Positions 1 through 7,980 of a stretch of DNA of 16,284 nucleotides are shown here, piece after piece. Both the position numbers and the translations under genes were made by a program. Origin of the DNA: Treponema sp. UBA6367 (GTDB taxonomy: Bacteria > Spirochaetota > Spirochaetia > Treponematales > Treponemataceae); the NCBI GenBank assembly GCA_002437725.1, contig DJRF01000018.1, forward strand, positions 1-16,284. Reading direction: 5' to 3'. A model generated the notes under the pieces. It made no database searches. It saw only the letters and a list, made by a program, of their open reading frames with translations, and was not told the origin of the DNA. Position 1 is the stretch's first letter, and each line of letters begins with the position of its first letter.

Positions 1-2
1 AA

Positions 3-173
3 GAGGAAGCCCGCGAAATTGGCAAAGCTCAAGGCTTGAAGGAAGGTGCTTTGAACAAAGCTGTTGAAACCGCAAAGAAGATGATTAAAAAATGCATTGA
101 CTTGAACACCATCTCTGAATGCACAGGGCTTTCTTTGGAAGAAGTAAACAGGCTAAAAGAAGAAAATGATTAA
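3..173 (+). CDS. C-terminal end of an Rpn-family nuclease / putative transposase (5' truncated by window edge)
   Basis: Only the last 56 residues are in the window; the frame is open at the left edge and stops at TAA 171-173. The tail is a charged helical stretch (EEAREIGKAQGLKEGALNKA) followed by a short helix-turn segment ending in GLSLEEVNRLKEE. This matches the typical C-terminus of Rpn-family (PD-(D/E)XK) recombination-promoting nuclease/putative transposase proteins, which end in a GLSxEEVxxL-like motif and are numerous in Treponema genomes. The catalytic nuclease core would lie outside the window and cannot be checked. The gene converges on the minus-strand CorC-type gene ending at 307. 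Rpn proteins are known or proposed DNA endonucleases that promote recA-independent recombination; the assignment here rests on the tail alone, so an unrelated protein with a similar helical end is possible. Confidence 0.65.
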   Translation, partial: EEAREIGKAQGLKEGALNKAVETAKKMIKKCIDLNTISECTGLSLEEVNRLKEEND

Positions 174-230
174 CTTGAACAAAAATTTTCAATGTACAAA
201 CTTTTAATAGATTGAAAAATGTTTTAAATT

Positions 231-281
231 ATTCAGCCCAAGTTTCGAGTTTTTATGAATGTAAAAAAACGATTTGTGCGA
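231..281. repeat. Partial copy of the dispersed repeat also found at 9637-9834
   Basis: The string CCCAAGTTTCGAGTTTTTAT at 237-256 reappears at 9638-9658 with one substitution and one extra T. Its core is also present in inverted orientation at 9816-9827. A second shared word, GATTTGTGCGA (271-281), matches the reverse complement of 9762-9773 with one T indel. The shared words occur in the same order as in one half of the larger element, so this looks like a decayed half-copy lying between the Rpn-type gene and the CorC-type gene. Confidence 0.45.
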
Positions 282-309
282 CTTTTCAGAACTTGAAAAA
301 ATCGCTTTA
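262..309 (-). terminator. Possible intrinsic terminator of the purL-to-CorC transcription unit
   Basis: Read on the minus strand, directly after the TAA stop at 307-309, an AAGCGATT segment (about 301-308) can pair with AATCGTTT (about 268-275, one G-U pair). An inner stem (GCGA at 278-281 with TCGC at 302-305 on the plus strand) is an alternative pairing. A run of seven T follows on the minus strand. Neither stem is GC-rich and the two pairings compete, so this is a moderate-to-weak call. It is the only hairpin-plus-T-run candidate downstream of the last gene of the unit. Confidence 0.35.
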
Positions 310-1605
310 CTTTTGAGGATTTAGTTTTATCTTTACGCTTTGAATTCGCCTCGAGGCCTGGTCTTCTATAACAAACAAAATTCCATTCCAAACAAAGACT
401 TCTCCAGTTGAAGGCAGTTCGCCTAGTTTTTCAAGGAGCCAGCCGCCTAAGGTTACGGCATCCTCGCTTTCGAGATTTAATTTTAAAATCGAATTCAAAT
501 CTGTAAGTTTCATGTCGCCAGGAACAATAAACTCATTGGAACTTATAAACTTAATTCTAGACTCAGCAGGGATGTGCTCAATATCTTCATCTGTCATGCG
601 TCCAAAAACAACGCGCATCATGTCATCCATTGTAACAATTCCCGCAGTACAGCCTTGCTCGTTTAAAGCAACCGCAAAATCAGTTCGTTCCTTTCTAAAT
701 CTGTAAAGAAGTTCCAACGCTGAAAAAGTTTCTGGAACAAAAAGAACTCCTTTCATAATGCGGCCGGCATATCCTTCATCAAAAAAACTAGATTTTTCAG
801 AAATGCGAGAATTTTCGCTAGAACCTAACAAGACTGATTTGTAGTGAATTATTCCCACAATCGACTCTTTTGTCTTTTCGTAAACGGGCAGAGTGCTTAA
901 ACCCGACTGAATAAACATATCTATGACTTGATTTTTTGTTGCTTGAACAGGAACTGCTCTTATCATTGAGCGATGTTTCATTATATCGTGAACATTTAAA
1001 TCGCTGAATTCAAAAATTTTATTGAGCATTGTTTTTTCAGAATCTTCTAAAGTCCCTTCTGTGGCACCAAGTTCTATTAAAGTTTTTAATTCTTCTTCCG
1101 TAACAAGCTCGTTGCTAGTTTTCCAAAAGCGGCAGGCAAAATTTGAAGCTCCTTTTGAAAGCGCCGAAAACAGCTTTACGATAGGAAAAATTATTTTTTT
1201 CAAAATCAAAAGAGGGAGCGCATTGTGGCAAACCGTGTCGTCCGTGTAGATTCCAGCAGTGGTTTTTGGAACTATTTGCCCAAAAGTTGTTGCAAAGAAC
1301 GTAATCAGCAATGTTGCCACACCTACGCCGCTGTTTCCTACAATTTGCACTGCAAGAGCAGTTGCCAATGCGCTTGCAAGGGAATTCATAAAATTTGTTC
1401 CGACAAGGACTATTGTTAAAAGCTCATCAATATTATTTTTTAGTTCTGCAGCAATTTTCGCATTTCGCCTTTTTTCTTGAACAAGGCGTTTCATCTTAAT
1501 CTTTGAAATAGAAAGAAAAGCTGTTTCCGAGCCGCTAAAAAATGCAATGCAGCGGATAATTAAAATCAAGGCGATTAAAATAAAAGCTGTTTTCGTGTAA
1601 TTCAC
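307..1605 (-). CDS. CNNM/CBS/CorC-domain membrane protein (HlyC/CorC family), divergent paralogue
   Basis: A 432-residue protein with the family's full architecture: an N-terminal CNNM (DUF21) membrane domain of about 170 residues with several hydrophobic segments and the motifs FSGSETAFLS (23-32) and GTNFMNS (69-75), a CBS pair (about 205-335, beginning VHDIMKHRSM), and a C-terminal CorC/HlyC transporter-associated domain (about 350-430). CorC/CNNM proteins are implicated in Mg2+ or other divalent-cation export or in magnesium resistance; 'hemolysin' is a legacy name. The start is GTG at 1603-1605, chosen because a strong GGGAGGAGG site (1610-1618) lies just upstream and the start overlaps the preceding gene's TGA by GTGA, implying translational coupling. 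Odd points: the usual FGE-x-x-PK motif reads FGQIVPK (Gln110, codon CAA), and the CBS2 DEYGG-like motif reads NEQGC. Cation transport may therefore be altered or lost. Confidence 0.88.
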   Translation of the reverse strand: MNYTKTAFILIALILIIRCIAFFSGSETAFLSISKIKMKRLVQEKRRNAKIAAELKNNIDELLTIVLVGTNFMNSLASALATALAVQIVGNSGVGVATLLITFFATTFGQIVPKTTAGIYTDDTVCHNALPLLILKKIIFPIVKLFSALSKGASNFACRFWKTSNELVTEEELKTLIELGATEGTLEDSEKTMLNKIFEFSDLNVHDIMKHRSMIRAVPVQATKNQVIDMFIQSGLSTLPVYEKTKESIVGIIHYKSVLLGSSENSRISEKSSFFDEGYAGRIMKGVLFVPETFSALELLYRFRKERTDFAVALNEQGCTAGIVTMDDMMRVVFGRMTDEDIEHIPAESRIKFISSNEFIVPGDMKLTDLNSILKLNLESEDAVTLGGWLLEKLGELPSTGEVFVWNGILFVIEDQASRRIQSVKIKLNPQK

Positions 1606-2867
1606 TGAACCTCCTCCCTGCTAGAAAGTTTTTTTAAGTGAATTTCTGTAATTCTTCGTTGAAAAACGGCTTCCACAGTAAAGTTCCAGCCTTCAAAGGA
1701 TACAGAATCGCCTACAACAGGCAGTCTGTTTAATTTTTCTGTTATCCAGCCACCTAAAGTCTCATTTATTTCAGAATTTAATTTTATGCCAATAATATCT
1801 TTCATGTCTAAAAGCAAAGTTGCTCCGTCAAGGTTGAACTCAGTTTTTCCTTTTAACTTTTGAATGTTTGGAGAATTGCGCCAAGGTTTATTGTTTTCGT
1901 TAGTTCCAAAAATTTCTCTGTAGATATCGGATTGCGTAAGCAAGCCGTCTGTGCCAGCGTATTCATCGATTATAATTGCAAGCGATTGCCGGTTTTCTTG
2001 CATTACTTGCTGAACGCTTGATATTTTTTTTGAGCCAGGAATAAAAAGCGGCGGTCTCATAACCTTTTGCAAACTAAAATTTTCTGGAGAAAATTTTAGC
2101 ATATCTTTTAAGTATAAAACGCCGATTATATTATCTGTACTTTCTTTGTAGACTGGAAAGCGGGAAAATCTTGTGCGCTGTGCAAGTTCAATAATTTGCT
2201 TGTAAGAAAAATCGTAGTGAACCATGATGATTGAAGTTCTTGGCACCATAACATCGTACGCTTCCAAATCTGAAAATTTGAAAACGCGGTTCATCATGTT
2301 TTTTTCGCCATTTTCTAGAATTCCTGTTTCACCGCCGGCTTCTATAAAGGATTTTATATCTTCTTCTGAATATAGTTCTTTTTGATTTTTTACATTGACG
2401 CCGCGAATTTTTAAAACTATTCTTGCAAATCCTGTAAACACAATTACTAGAGGTTTTAAAATTATAACAACGATTTTTACAAAAAGCGAAAGAGCATACG
2501 CAATTCCGTCTGGATTTCTAGTAGAAATCGCTTTTGGTGTAATTTCGCCAAAAACTAAAAGAATCAAGGTAACTGCAAATGTTGCGTAGCCCACACCTTT
2601 TTGCCCAAACAGGCGCATAGAAACCGCAGTTAAAATCGAAGAAAGAAGAATGTTTACTAAATCGTTTGCGACTAGCAGCGTGTTTATAAGAATTTCTTTG
2701 TGATCTAAAAGCCTGCCAACTCGCAGAGCCCTTTTATCTTTCTTTTTTCTAAGCACTCTCAATCGCAGTTTGTTCATAGAAAGAAAAGCGCTTTCCGAAA
2801 TAGAAAACAGCATCGAAAGCGTTACCAAGAGAATTGAAACTGACAAAAGTCCCGCAAGTTTAGCCAT
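1602..2867 (-). CDS. CNNM/CBS/CorC-domain membrane protein (HlyC/CorC family), canonical copy
   Basis: A 421-residue paralogue of the gene it overlaps downstream. The CNNM domain shows SISESAFLS (22-30), VANDLVN (66-72) and the canonical FGEITPK (Glu108). It is followed by a CBS pair with VMVPRTSI, a FPVYKES-type CBS strand, and IDEYAGTDGLLTQSD, which is the usual CBS2 signature. The C-terminal CorC/HlyC domain includes NETLGGWITEKLNRLP. Family members are inner-membrane proteins linked to divalent-cation (Mg2+) efflux or homeostasis, with the CBS pair as a nucleotide-sensing cytosolic module. The start is ATG 2865-2867; a weak GGAAGG sits rather far upstream, so initiation may depend on coupling to the preceding gene, whose stop is 12 bases away. 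Tandem CorC-type genes may act as a heteromeric pair, since the family forms dimers; that is inference. Confidence 0.9.
   Translation of the reverse strand: MAKLAGLLSVSILLVTLSMLFSISESAFLSMNKLRLRVLRKKKDKRALRVGRLLDHKEILINTLLVANDLVNILLSSILTAVSMRLFGQKGVGYATFAVTLILLVFGEITPKAISTRNPDGIAYALSLFVKIVVIILKPLVIVFTGFARIVLKIRGVNVKNQKELYSEEDIKSFIEAGGETGILENGEKNMMNRVFKFSDLEAYDVMVPRTSIIMVHYDFSYKQIIELAQRTRFSRFPVYKESTDNIIGVLYLKDMLKFSPENFSLQKVMRPPLFIPGSKKISSVQQVMQENRQSLAIIIDEYAGTDGLLTQSDIYREIFGTNENNKPWRNSPNIQKLKGKTEFNLDGATLLLDMKDIIGIKLNSEINETLGGWITEKLNRLPVVGDSVSFEGWNFTVEAVFQRRITEIHLKKLSSREEVQ
1610..1618 (-). promoter_or_regulatory. Strong ribosome binding site deciding a GTG start
   Basis: The minus strand reads GGGAGGAGG, then TTCA, then GTG. 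This fixes the GTG at 1603-1605 as the start of the downstream CorC-type gene. The site lies inside the 3' end of the upstream gene, so ribosomes finishing that gene can reinitiate directly. Confidence 0.8.
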
Positions 2868-2879
2868 TACTTATAATTT

Positions 2880-3899
2880 TTATTTTCCTTCCGCAGAAGA
2901 TGAAAGTTGAGCTGTGTATTCTTCTTTTGCTTTATTAATTGCAGCGATTGTCTCTTGAATTTTTGGAGCAAGAGAGCTTTCTGGAGCCACATCAAAGGCT
3001 TTTTGATAAAGTCCAATTACTTTATCAAACTGAACGGTATTTGAATGCATTGCAATTGTTGCGGCATAGCACAAAAGTTCCTGCTTTGTTTCTGCAGAAA
3101 GTCTTTCGTCTTCAACGCGTTTCTCATAAACGGAAACCGCTCCATCTATATCAAGCTTCATAATGCACGAATATGCTTCCGCATTAATTGATTCTGCAAG
3201 ATATTTTTCTACAAGTCCGCTTTCATTTTTCTTATCCAAAGAAAGAATTGCCTTGTGGATTTGTGTTTCACCGATTCTGTTTGATTCTGGCAAAGATTCG
3301 TAAAGCGCGTCAAACGCAGCAACTTTTTCAAGCGCAGAACCTTTTTTGGTAGCGGCAATTAAGTCATTTCTGTATTTGATTTCTGTTTCATAAGACTTTA
3401 AAATTTGAACGTAAGCATCCGCGTTTTCGCTTGCGTAGTCAAAATTTACGTCGGCAATGTAATAGCCGTCGCTTGAAATAAGCCTTGCGCAAGGCGTTTC
3501 GTTGCCACAAAGAAAGTGGTCCGCTATAAAAAACTTCCTATCGAGGAGCTTTTTGTCTTTTTCGTAGGCTTTTTTTTCTTTTTCTGAAGCATTTTCATCC
3601 AAAGAGGAAAGCCTGTCTTTTATGTTGGTAAAATCAAAAAATAGGCATACAAAGTCTTTTTTTACGGCTTTAGAAAAAGTGTTGTCTTTTTTTACAAGAG
3701 CGTCCAACGCTTTTGCGGTAACTTCCAAATCGGTGTCCGAAGATAAAAGCAGCAAAATTGTTCTGTTGCCAGACTTTGCGGCTTTTAATGCTGAATCATA
3801 ATCCGTATACCAGCCATTTATCATGTTATTATTTCCGCAGGAAACAAAAATTGACATAATTGCTGCCATCGCAATCAAAATAAAAAAATTCTTTTTCAT
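2880..3899 (-). CDS. Lipoprotein with thioredoxin-like fold lacking CxxC, plus helical (TPR-like) C-terminus
   Basis: A 339-residue protein with a lipoprotein signal peptide: MKKN, a hydrophobic core, then IFVSC with Cys21 as the lipidation site. Residues about 30-155 look like a thioredoxin-fold segment of the Thioredoxin_7/DUF255 kind (GWYTDYDSALKAAKSGNRTI, strand LLLLSS, later ETPCARLISSDGYY with a plausible cis-Pro136). Where redox family members carry CxxC this protein has SSDTDLEV, so it is probably not a disulfide oxidoreductase. Residues about 170-335 are helical and TPR-like (AVSVYEKRVEDERLSAETKQ; KVIGLYQKAFDVAPESS). The start is supported by AGGAG (3906-3910) six bases upstream of ATG 3897-3899. 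It lies 41 bases after purL and 12 bases before the CorC-type genes, in the same direction. Its role is unknown; an envelope scaffold or chaperone-like function is only a guess. Confidence 0.8.
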   Translation of the reverse strand: MKKNFFILIAMAAIMSIFVSCGNNNMINGWYTDYDSALKAAKSGNRTILLLLSSDTDLEVTAKALDALVKKDNTFSKAVKKDFVCLFFDFTNIKDRLSSLDENASEKEKKAYEKDKKLLDRKFFIADHFLCGNETPCARLISSDGYYIADVNFDYASENADAYVQILKSYETEIKYRNDLIAATKKGSALEKVAAFDALYESLPESNRIGETQIHKAILSLDKKNESGLVEKYLAESINAEAYSCIMKLDIDGAVSVYEKRVEDERLSAETKQELLCYAATIAMHSNTVQFDKVIGLYQKAFDVAPESSLAPKIQETIAAINKAKEEYTAQLSSSAEGK

Positions 3900-3940
3900 A
3901 AAATTCTCCTAAAACTTCTTGTTTAATAAACTTAAAAATC

Positions 3941-6900
3941 CTACTTAAAATATCTTACGCCGGCGGCAAATAAGTTTTGGCAACTGTTTTCAAATTCGTT
4001 TTTAAGCGGATTGCCAACAACGTTCTTTAAGAGGTCGCAGCTTGCGCCGTTTAAGTCAGTTCCTACGGTTCGTTCACTGTGCCCCATTTTTCCTAGTACG
4101 TGCCCATCAGGACTTGTCATTCCTTCGATTGCAAACAAAGAACCATTAGGATTGTCCGGCTCTGTTATTGCAGGATTTCCGTACTCATCTACATACTGCG
4201 AATAAATCTGTCCATTTGTAAAAAGATGCTCTGCAAGCTCTTTGTCAATTACAACGCGGCCTTCTCCATGGCTTATAGGCACTAAGTGAAGACGAGAATC
4301 CACAACAGTAGAATCCATTGCCCAAGGACTTGTCGCGCTTACCATTCTAGTTCTTACCACCCGGCTGATGTGGCGGCCAATTTTATTAAACGTGAGCGTT
4401 GGCATTTGAGCGGAAGGTTCTCTTATTTCGCCATAAGGAACAAGACCTGTTTTTATAAGAGCCTGAAAACCGTTGCAAATTCCTAGAACAAGACCGTTCC
4501 GCTTTTTTAGAAGATTCATAACTTCTTGCGAAATTTGCTGTTCGCGAAGAACGTTTGCTATAAATTTTCCAGAACCGTCAGGTTCGTCTCCAGCGCTAAA
4601 TCCTCCTGCAAGCGCAAGGATTTGAGCCTGTTTCAACTCTTCTTGCAAAGTCTGCAAACTAGAAGCTAGCGCAGATGGAGTGTTGTTTGCAAAAACTATA
4701 ATTTTTGTTTCTGCTCCAGCAAGATTAAATGCTCTTGCCATGTCAAATTCGCAGTTTGTACCAGGGAAAACAGGAATAAGAACTCTAGGCTTTTTTGTAG
4801 GATTTGCAAAAACAGGATTTTTGCGAATATCCGTCAACGATTTGTGCGTCTTTTTTGCGAAATCTGGCAAAGGTTCCTGAACTTCTGCTCCGCTTACTCT
4901 TGGAAATACTTTGTTCAGCCTTGATTCCCAAGCGCTTTCCGCATCTGCAAGAGAAATTTTTACATTTGGAATATCTTCTGCGCAAACTTCAATTTCTTCG
5001 CTTAAAACTGTTTGCCCTATTTCAAACAGTGTGCCTTCTGCAAAAATTGATTTATCAAGTTTTTTTTCTGTTTCTACAATTATTGAACCGTAAAGAGGGG
5101 TAAACAAGTCTTTAGCAAGAGGTTTTGACCTTTCTTCCAAAGCTATTGCAGTTGCAGAAAGCGGAACATTTGTAATCTTTGCGCCAATTCTGTTTCCCAT
5201 AGCCATTTTAGTTACCGCTTCTGCAATTCCGCCTGCGCAAATTGGATACATCGCAGAAATCATTCCGCTAGAATTTAAATTGTACAGAGCATTTGAATTT
5301 TTTGTAAATGCGCTAAAATCTGGCGCAAGTTCATTTGAATAAGGAACTGTTACAAGGTAAAGATTGTCTCCTGCCTTTTTAAAAGAGCCGCTTGCAACAT
5401 TTTTTACTTCATCGTGATTTACAGCAAAACTTACAAGCGTGTGAGGAACGTTTATATGAACAAAAGTTCCGCTCATAGAATCTTTTCCGCCAATTGAAGC
5501 GCAACCCATTGCAGACTGCGCGTCTACAGAACCCAAAAGGGCAGCCGTTGGGTATCCCCAAGTCTTTTCATCAACTGCGCGCCCAAAAAATTCCTGAAAA
5601 GAAAGGCGGCTTGTATCTGCCTTTGCACCCATGCAAGCAATTTTCGCAAGAGAACTTAGAACTGCTGTTTGCGCGCCATGCCAAGGCGACCATTGTCCTA
5701 CGCGAGGATCGTAGCCAAAAGCCATAAAACTTACTGTAGAAGTTTCATAAGGGCTTACAACAGGAATTTTCGCGCACATTCCAGCTTCAGGTGTGCTTTG
5801 ATACTTTCCGCCGTAAGGAAATAGAACTGTGGAAGAACCGATTGAGCCGTCAAAGCGTTCGGAAAGCCCTCTCTGCGAGCAACAGGCAAGATCTTTAATG
5901 TTTGCATACCAAGCATCGGAAAGAACTTGCGAATTATCGCCTTTTTTAAGCTCATCCTTTACAGAATCCAAAGGATTTACCAATGGGCTTTCATTCTGAA
6001 CAGCAGGACTTTCAATTAACGCGCTGGCTTCGTGGTGCGCTCCAGCCGCGTCAAGGAATTCACGGCTGAGATTTACAATTGTTTTTCCTCTCCATTTTAT
6101 AATCAACCGGTTTGTATCAGTAACATCTGCGACTTTTACAGCAGTAAGATTTTCTTTTTCAGCTTCTTCAATAAACTTTTGAGCATCTTTTGCGCGGACA
6201 ACAACGGCCATTCGTTCCTGGCTTTCAGAAATTGCAAGTTCAGTTCCGTTTAGGCCTTCGTATTTTTTAGGAACCACATCAAGGTTTATCTCAAGTCCAG
6301 GAGCAAGTTCCCCGATTGCGACTGAAACGCCGCCTGCGCCAAAGTCGTTGCACCTGCGAATCATAAGGCTAACTTCTTTGTTCCTAAAAAGACGCTGGAT
6401 TTTTCGCTCTTCAACGGCGTTGCCTTTTTGAACTTCGGCTGCAGCGTTTGTAACAGATTTTTCAGTATGAATTTTAGAAGAGCCTGTAGCACCGCCTATG
6501 CCGTCGCGGCCAGTTCCGCCACCAAGAAGAATTACAACATCGCCCGCTTCTGGCCGTTCGCGCATTACAGTATTTTCCGGAGCGGCTGCAATTACGGCTC
6601 CCAGCTCCATTCTCTTTGCAACATAGCCAGGATGATAAAGTTCAGTAACCTGCCCAGTTGTCAGGCCTATTTGGTTCCCGTAAGAGGCAAAACCCTGCGC
6701 AGCTTCGCGGCAGATTTTTATTTGCGGAAGCTTGCCTTTCATTGTTTCGCTAAGAGGAACGGTAGGGTCAGAAGCCCCAGTAACGCGCATTGACTGGTAA
6801 ACCCATGAACGGCCAGAAAGAGGGTCGCGAATTGCCCCGCCAATACAGGTTGCAGCTCCACCAAAAGGTTCAATTTCTGTCGGGTGGTTGTGAGTTTCGT

Positions 6901-7912
6901 TTTTAAACATCATCAGCCATCGTTCTGTAGAATCGCAAGGATTTCCGTTTTTGTCGCGGGTGTAGTGGACGTCAATATAAACAGAGCAGGCATTGTTTTC
7001 TTCGCTTACTTCCATATCTTCAAGCTTGCCGTGCTTTTTAAGATACTTCATGCCGATAACAGCCATATCCATAAGGCAGACAGGCTTGTCTGTTCTAGAT
7101 GCGTAAACGTCCGTTCTCATTTGAGTATAATTTTCAAGCGATTTTTTAAACAAAGAAGAATAAGGACCGTCTTCTATTTTGATTTCCTTTAATTCTGTTA
7201 AAAAAGTTGTGTGGCGGCAGTGGTCTGACCAATATGTATCAAGAACGCGGATTTCCGTTTCGGTTGGATTGCGATTTTCTTTTATAAAATAAGACTGCAA
7301 GAACTTTATATCGGCAAGATCCATAGCAAGACCCATTTTTTCGCGGTAAGAATTAAGTTCAGAATCATTAAACTTTATAAAATTGTCAACAAAAGGAATA
7401 TCATCTGGTTCTTCCGCCTTGATTTCAAGAGTTTGAGGCATAGAATCGTCGGTAAGGCAAGAATCAACAGGATTTATTAAATAGTTTTCGATTTTTTTTA
7501 ATTCATCTACAGAAATATTTCCGCTAAGAATAACAAGCTTTGCGCAGCGAACACGCGGCGGTTCTGTGCCAACATTTACAGAAGAAGCCATTCCTGCTCT
7601 TAAAAGCGAAAGGCACTGCTGAGCGCTGTCAGCCCTTTGGTCATATTGACCAGGAAGATATTCCCAAACAATTACATTTGAATCTTGAGGAATTTCAATA
7701 TTGTCGTAATAAACAAAATCGCTTTGCGGTTCACTGAAAATCTTTATAGCAGCGGCTTTTCCAACTGCTTCTCCAACATTTTCAACATCATAGCGGTTAA
7801 GGTAGCGTACTCCAGTAAGTCCTGCTACTCCCAAAAAGTCTTTAATCTGTGAAAAATAACTTTCGGCCTCGTTTCTAAAACCAGGCTTTCTTTCTACGTA
7901 TAAACGAAACAT
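3941..7912 (-). CDS. purL: Phosphoribosylformylglycinamidine synthase, fused PurL-PurQ type
   Basis: Converts FGAR, ATP and glutamine to FGAM in step 4 of de novo purine synthesis, in the cytoplasm. The 1323-residue protein carries both the synthetase and the glutaminase. Visible motifs include YWSDHCRHTTF (DHCRH at 230-234), KNETHNHPTE (ETHNHP 339-344), and GGGTGRDGIGG (GRDG about 468-471). The C-terminal class I glutamine amidotransferase domain has GICNGF with nucleophile Cys1146 and MGHSERTV with His1278 and Glu1280, so the triad is intact. Length is close to the E. coli fused enzyme (about 1295). The N-terminus and the TETEIRVLDTYWSDHCRH stretch resemble the clade found in Firmicutes and Bacteroidetes. 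I chose ATG 7910-7912, where family members begin (MFRLYVERKPGF); a TTG further upstream would put both promoters inside the gene. No Shine-Dalgarno site precedes the ATG. No other pur genes are in the window. Confidence 0.97.
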   Translation of the reverse strand: MFRLYVERKPGFRNEAESYFSQIKDFLGVAGLTGVRYLNRYDVENVGEAVGKAAAIKIFSEPQSDFVYYDNIEIPQDSNVIVWEYLPGQYDQRADSAQQCLSLLRAGMASSVNVGTEPPRVRCAKLVILSGNISVDELKKIENYLINPVDSCLTDDSMPQTLEIKAEEPDDIPFVDNFIKFNDSELNSYREKMGLAMDLADIKFLQSYFIKENRNPTETEIRVLDTYWSDHCRHTTFLTELKEIKIEDGPYSSLFKKSLENYTQMRTDVYASRTDKPVCLMDMAVIGMKYLKKHGKLEDMEVSEENNACSVYIDVHYTRDKNGNPCDSTERWLMMFKNETHNHPTEIEPFGGAATCIGGAIRDPLSGRSWVYQSMRVTGASDPTVPLSETMKGKLPQIKICREAAQGFASYGNQIGLTTGQVTELYHPGYVAKRMELGAVIAAAPENTVMRERPEAGDVVILLGGGTGRDGIGGATGSSKIHTEKSVTNAAAEVQKGNAVEERKIQRLFRNKEVSLMIRRCNDFGAGGVSVAIGELAPGLEINLDVVPKKYEGLNGTELAISESQERMAVVVRAKDAQKFIEEAEKENLTAVKVADVTDTNRLIIKWRGKTIVNLSREFLDAAGAHHEASALIESPAVQNESPLVNPLDSVKDELKKGDNSQVLSDAWYANIKDLACCSQRGLSERFDGSIGSSTVLFPYGGKYQSTPEAGMCAKIPVVSPYETSTVSFMAFGYDPRVGQWSPWHGAQTAVLSSLAKIACMGAKADTSRLSFQEFFGRAVDEKTWGYPTAALLGSVDAQSAMGCASIGGKDSMSGTFVHINVPHTLVSFAVNHDEVKNVASGSFKKAGDNLYLVTVPYSNELAPDFSAFTKNSNALYNLNSSGMISAMYPICAGGIAEAVTKMAMGNRIGAKITNVPLSATAIALEERSKPLAKDLFTPLYGSIIVETEKKLDKSIFAEGTLFEIGQTVLSEEIEVCAEDIPNVKISLADAESAWESRLNKVFPRVSGAEVQEPLPDFAKKTHKSLTDIRKNPVFANPTKKPRVLIPVFPGTNCEFDMARAFNLAGAETKIIVFANNTPSALASSLQTLQEELKQAQILALAGGFSAGDEPDGSGKFIANVLREQQISQEVMNLLKKRNGLVLGICNGFQALIKTGLVPYGEIREPSAQMPTLTFNKIGRHISRVVRTRMVSATSPWAMDSTVVDSRLHLVPISHGEGRVVIDKELAEHLFTNGQIYSQYVDEYGNPAITEPDNPNGSLFAIEGMTSPDGHVLGKMGHSERTVGTDLNGASCDLLKNVVGNPLKNEFENSCQNLFAAGVRYFK

Positions 7913-7918
7913 TTTTTT

Positions 7919-7947
7919 ATTATAATGAGATAAGCAATCTTCTTCAA
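7919..7947 (-). promoter_or_regulatory. Sigma70-type promoter of purL (proximal, possibly leaderless)
   Basis: On the minus strand: -35 TTGAAG (7942-7947), a 17-base spacer, and a perfect -10 TATAAT (7919-7924). Only six A residues separate the -10 box from the ATG at 7912. Transcription would start at or next to the start codon. Boxes and spacing were read directly; activity is inferred. Confidence 0.55.
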
Positions 7948-7975
7948 TAATACGCAAAGTACGTGAAGTACGCAA
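7947..7975 (-). promoter_or_regulatory. Sigma70-type promoter of purL (distal)
   Basis: On the minus strand: -35 TTGCGT (7970-7975), a 17-base spacer, and -10 TATTAT (7947-7952). It overlaps the proximal promoter by one base and begins just after the T-run of the preceding terminator. It would give a leader of roughly 28 bases with no clear Shine-Dalgarno site. Confidence 0.45.
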
Positions 7976-7980
7976 AATAC
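7951..7980. repeat. Twelve-base direct repeat overlapping the distal purL promoter
   Basis: TACGCAAAGTAC (7951-7962) and TACGCAAAATAC (7969-7980) differ at one base and start 18 bases apart, nearly two helical turns. Between and across them GTACGTGAAGTAC (7959-7971) has GTAC at both ends. The arrangement could be an operator for a purine-responsive or other regulator, but no known consensus is recognised. Confidence 0.4.

Noticed and set aside
7913..7975. Extended purL N-terminus from a TTG start
   Set aside because: The extra 21 residues do not look like the family N-terminus, no Shine-Dalgarno site precedes TTG, and the segment holds the distal promoter and the -35 and -10 boxes of the proximal one.
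7913..7980. Purine riboswitch ahead of purL
   Set aside because: The space between the terminator and the ATG is under 70 bases and filled by promoter elements; no riboswitch-like three-way junction motifs are visible.
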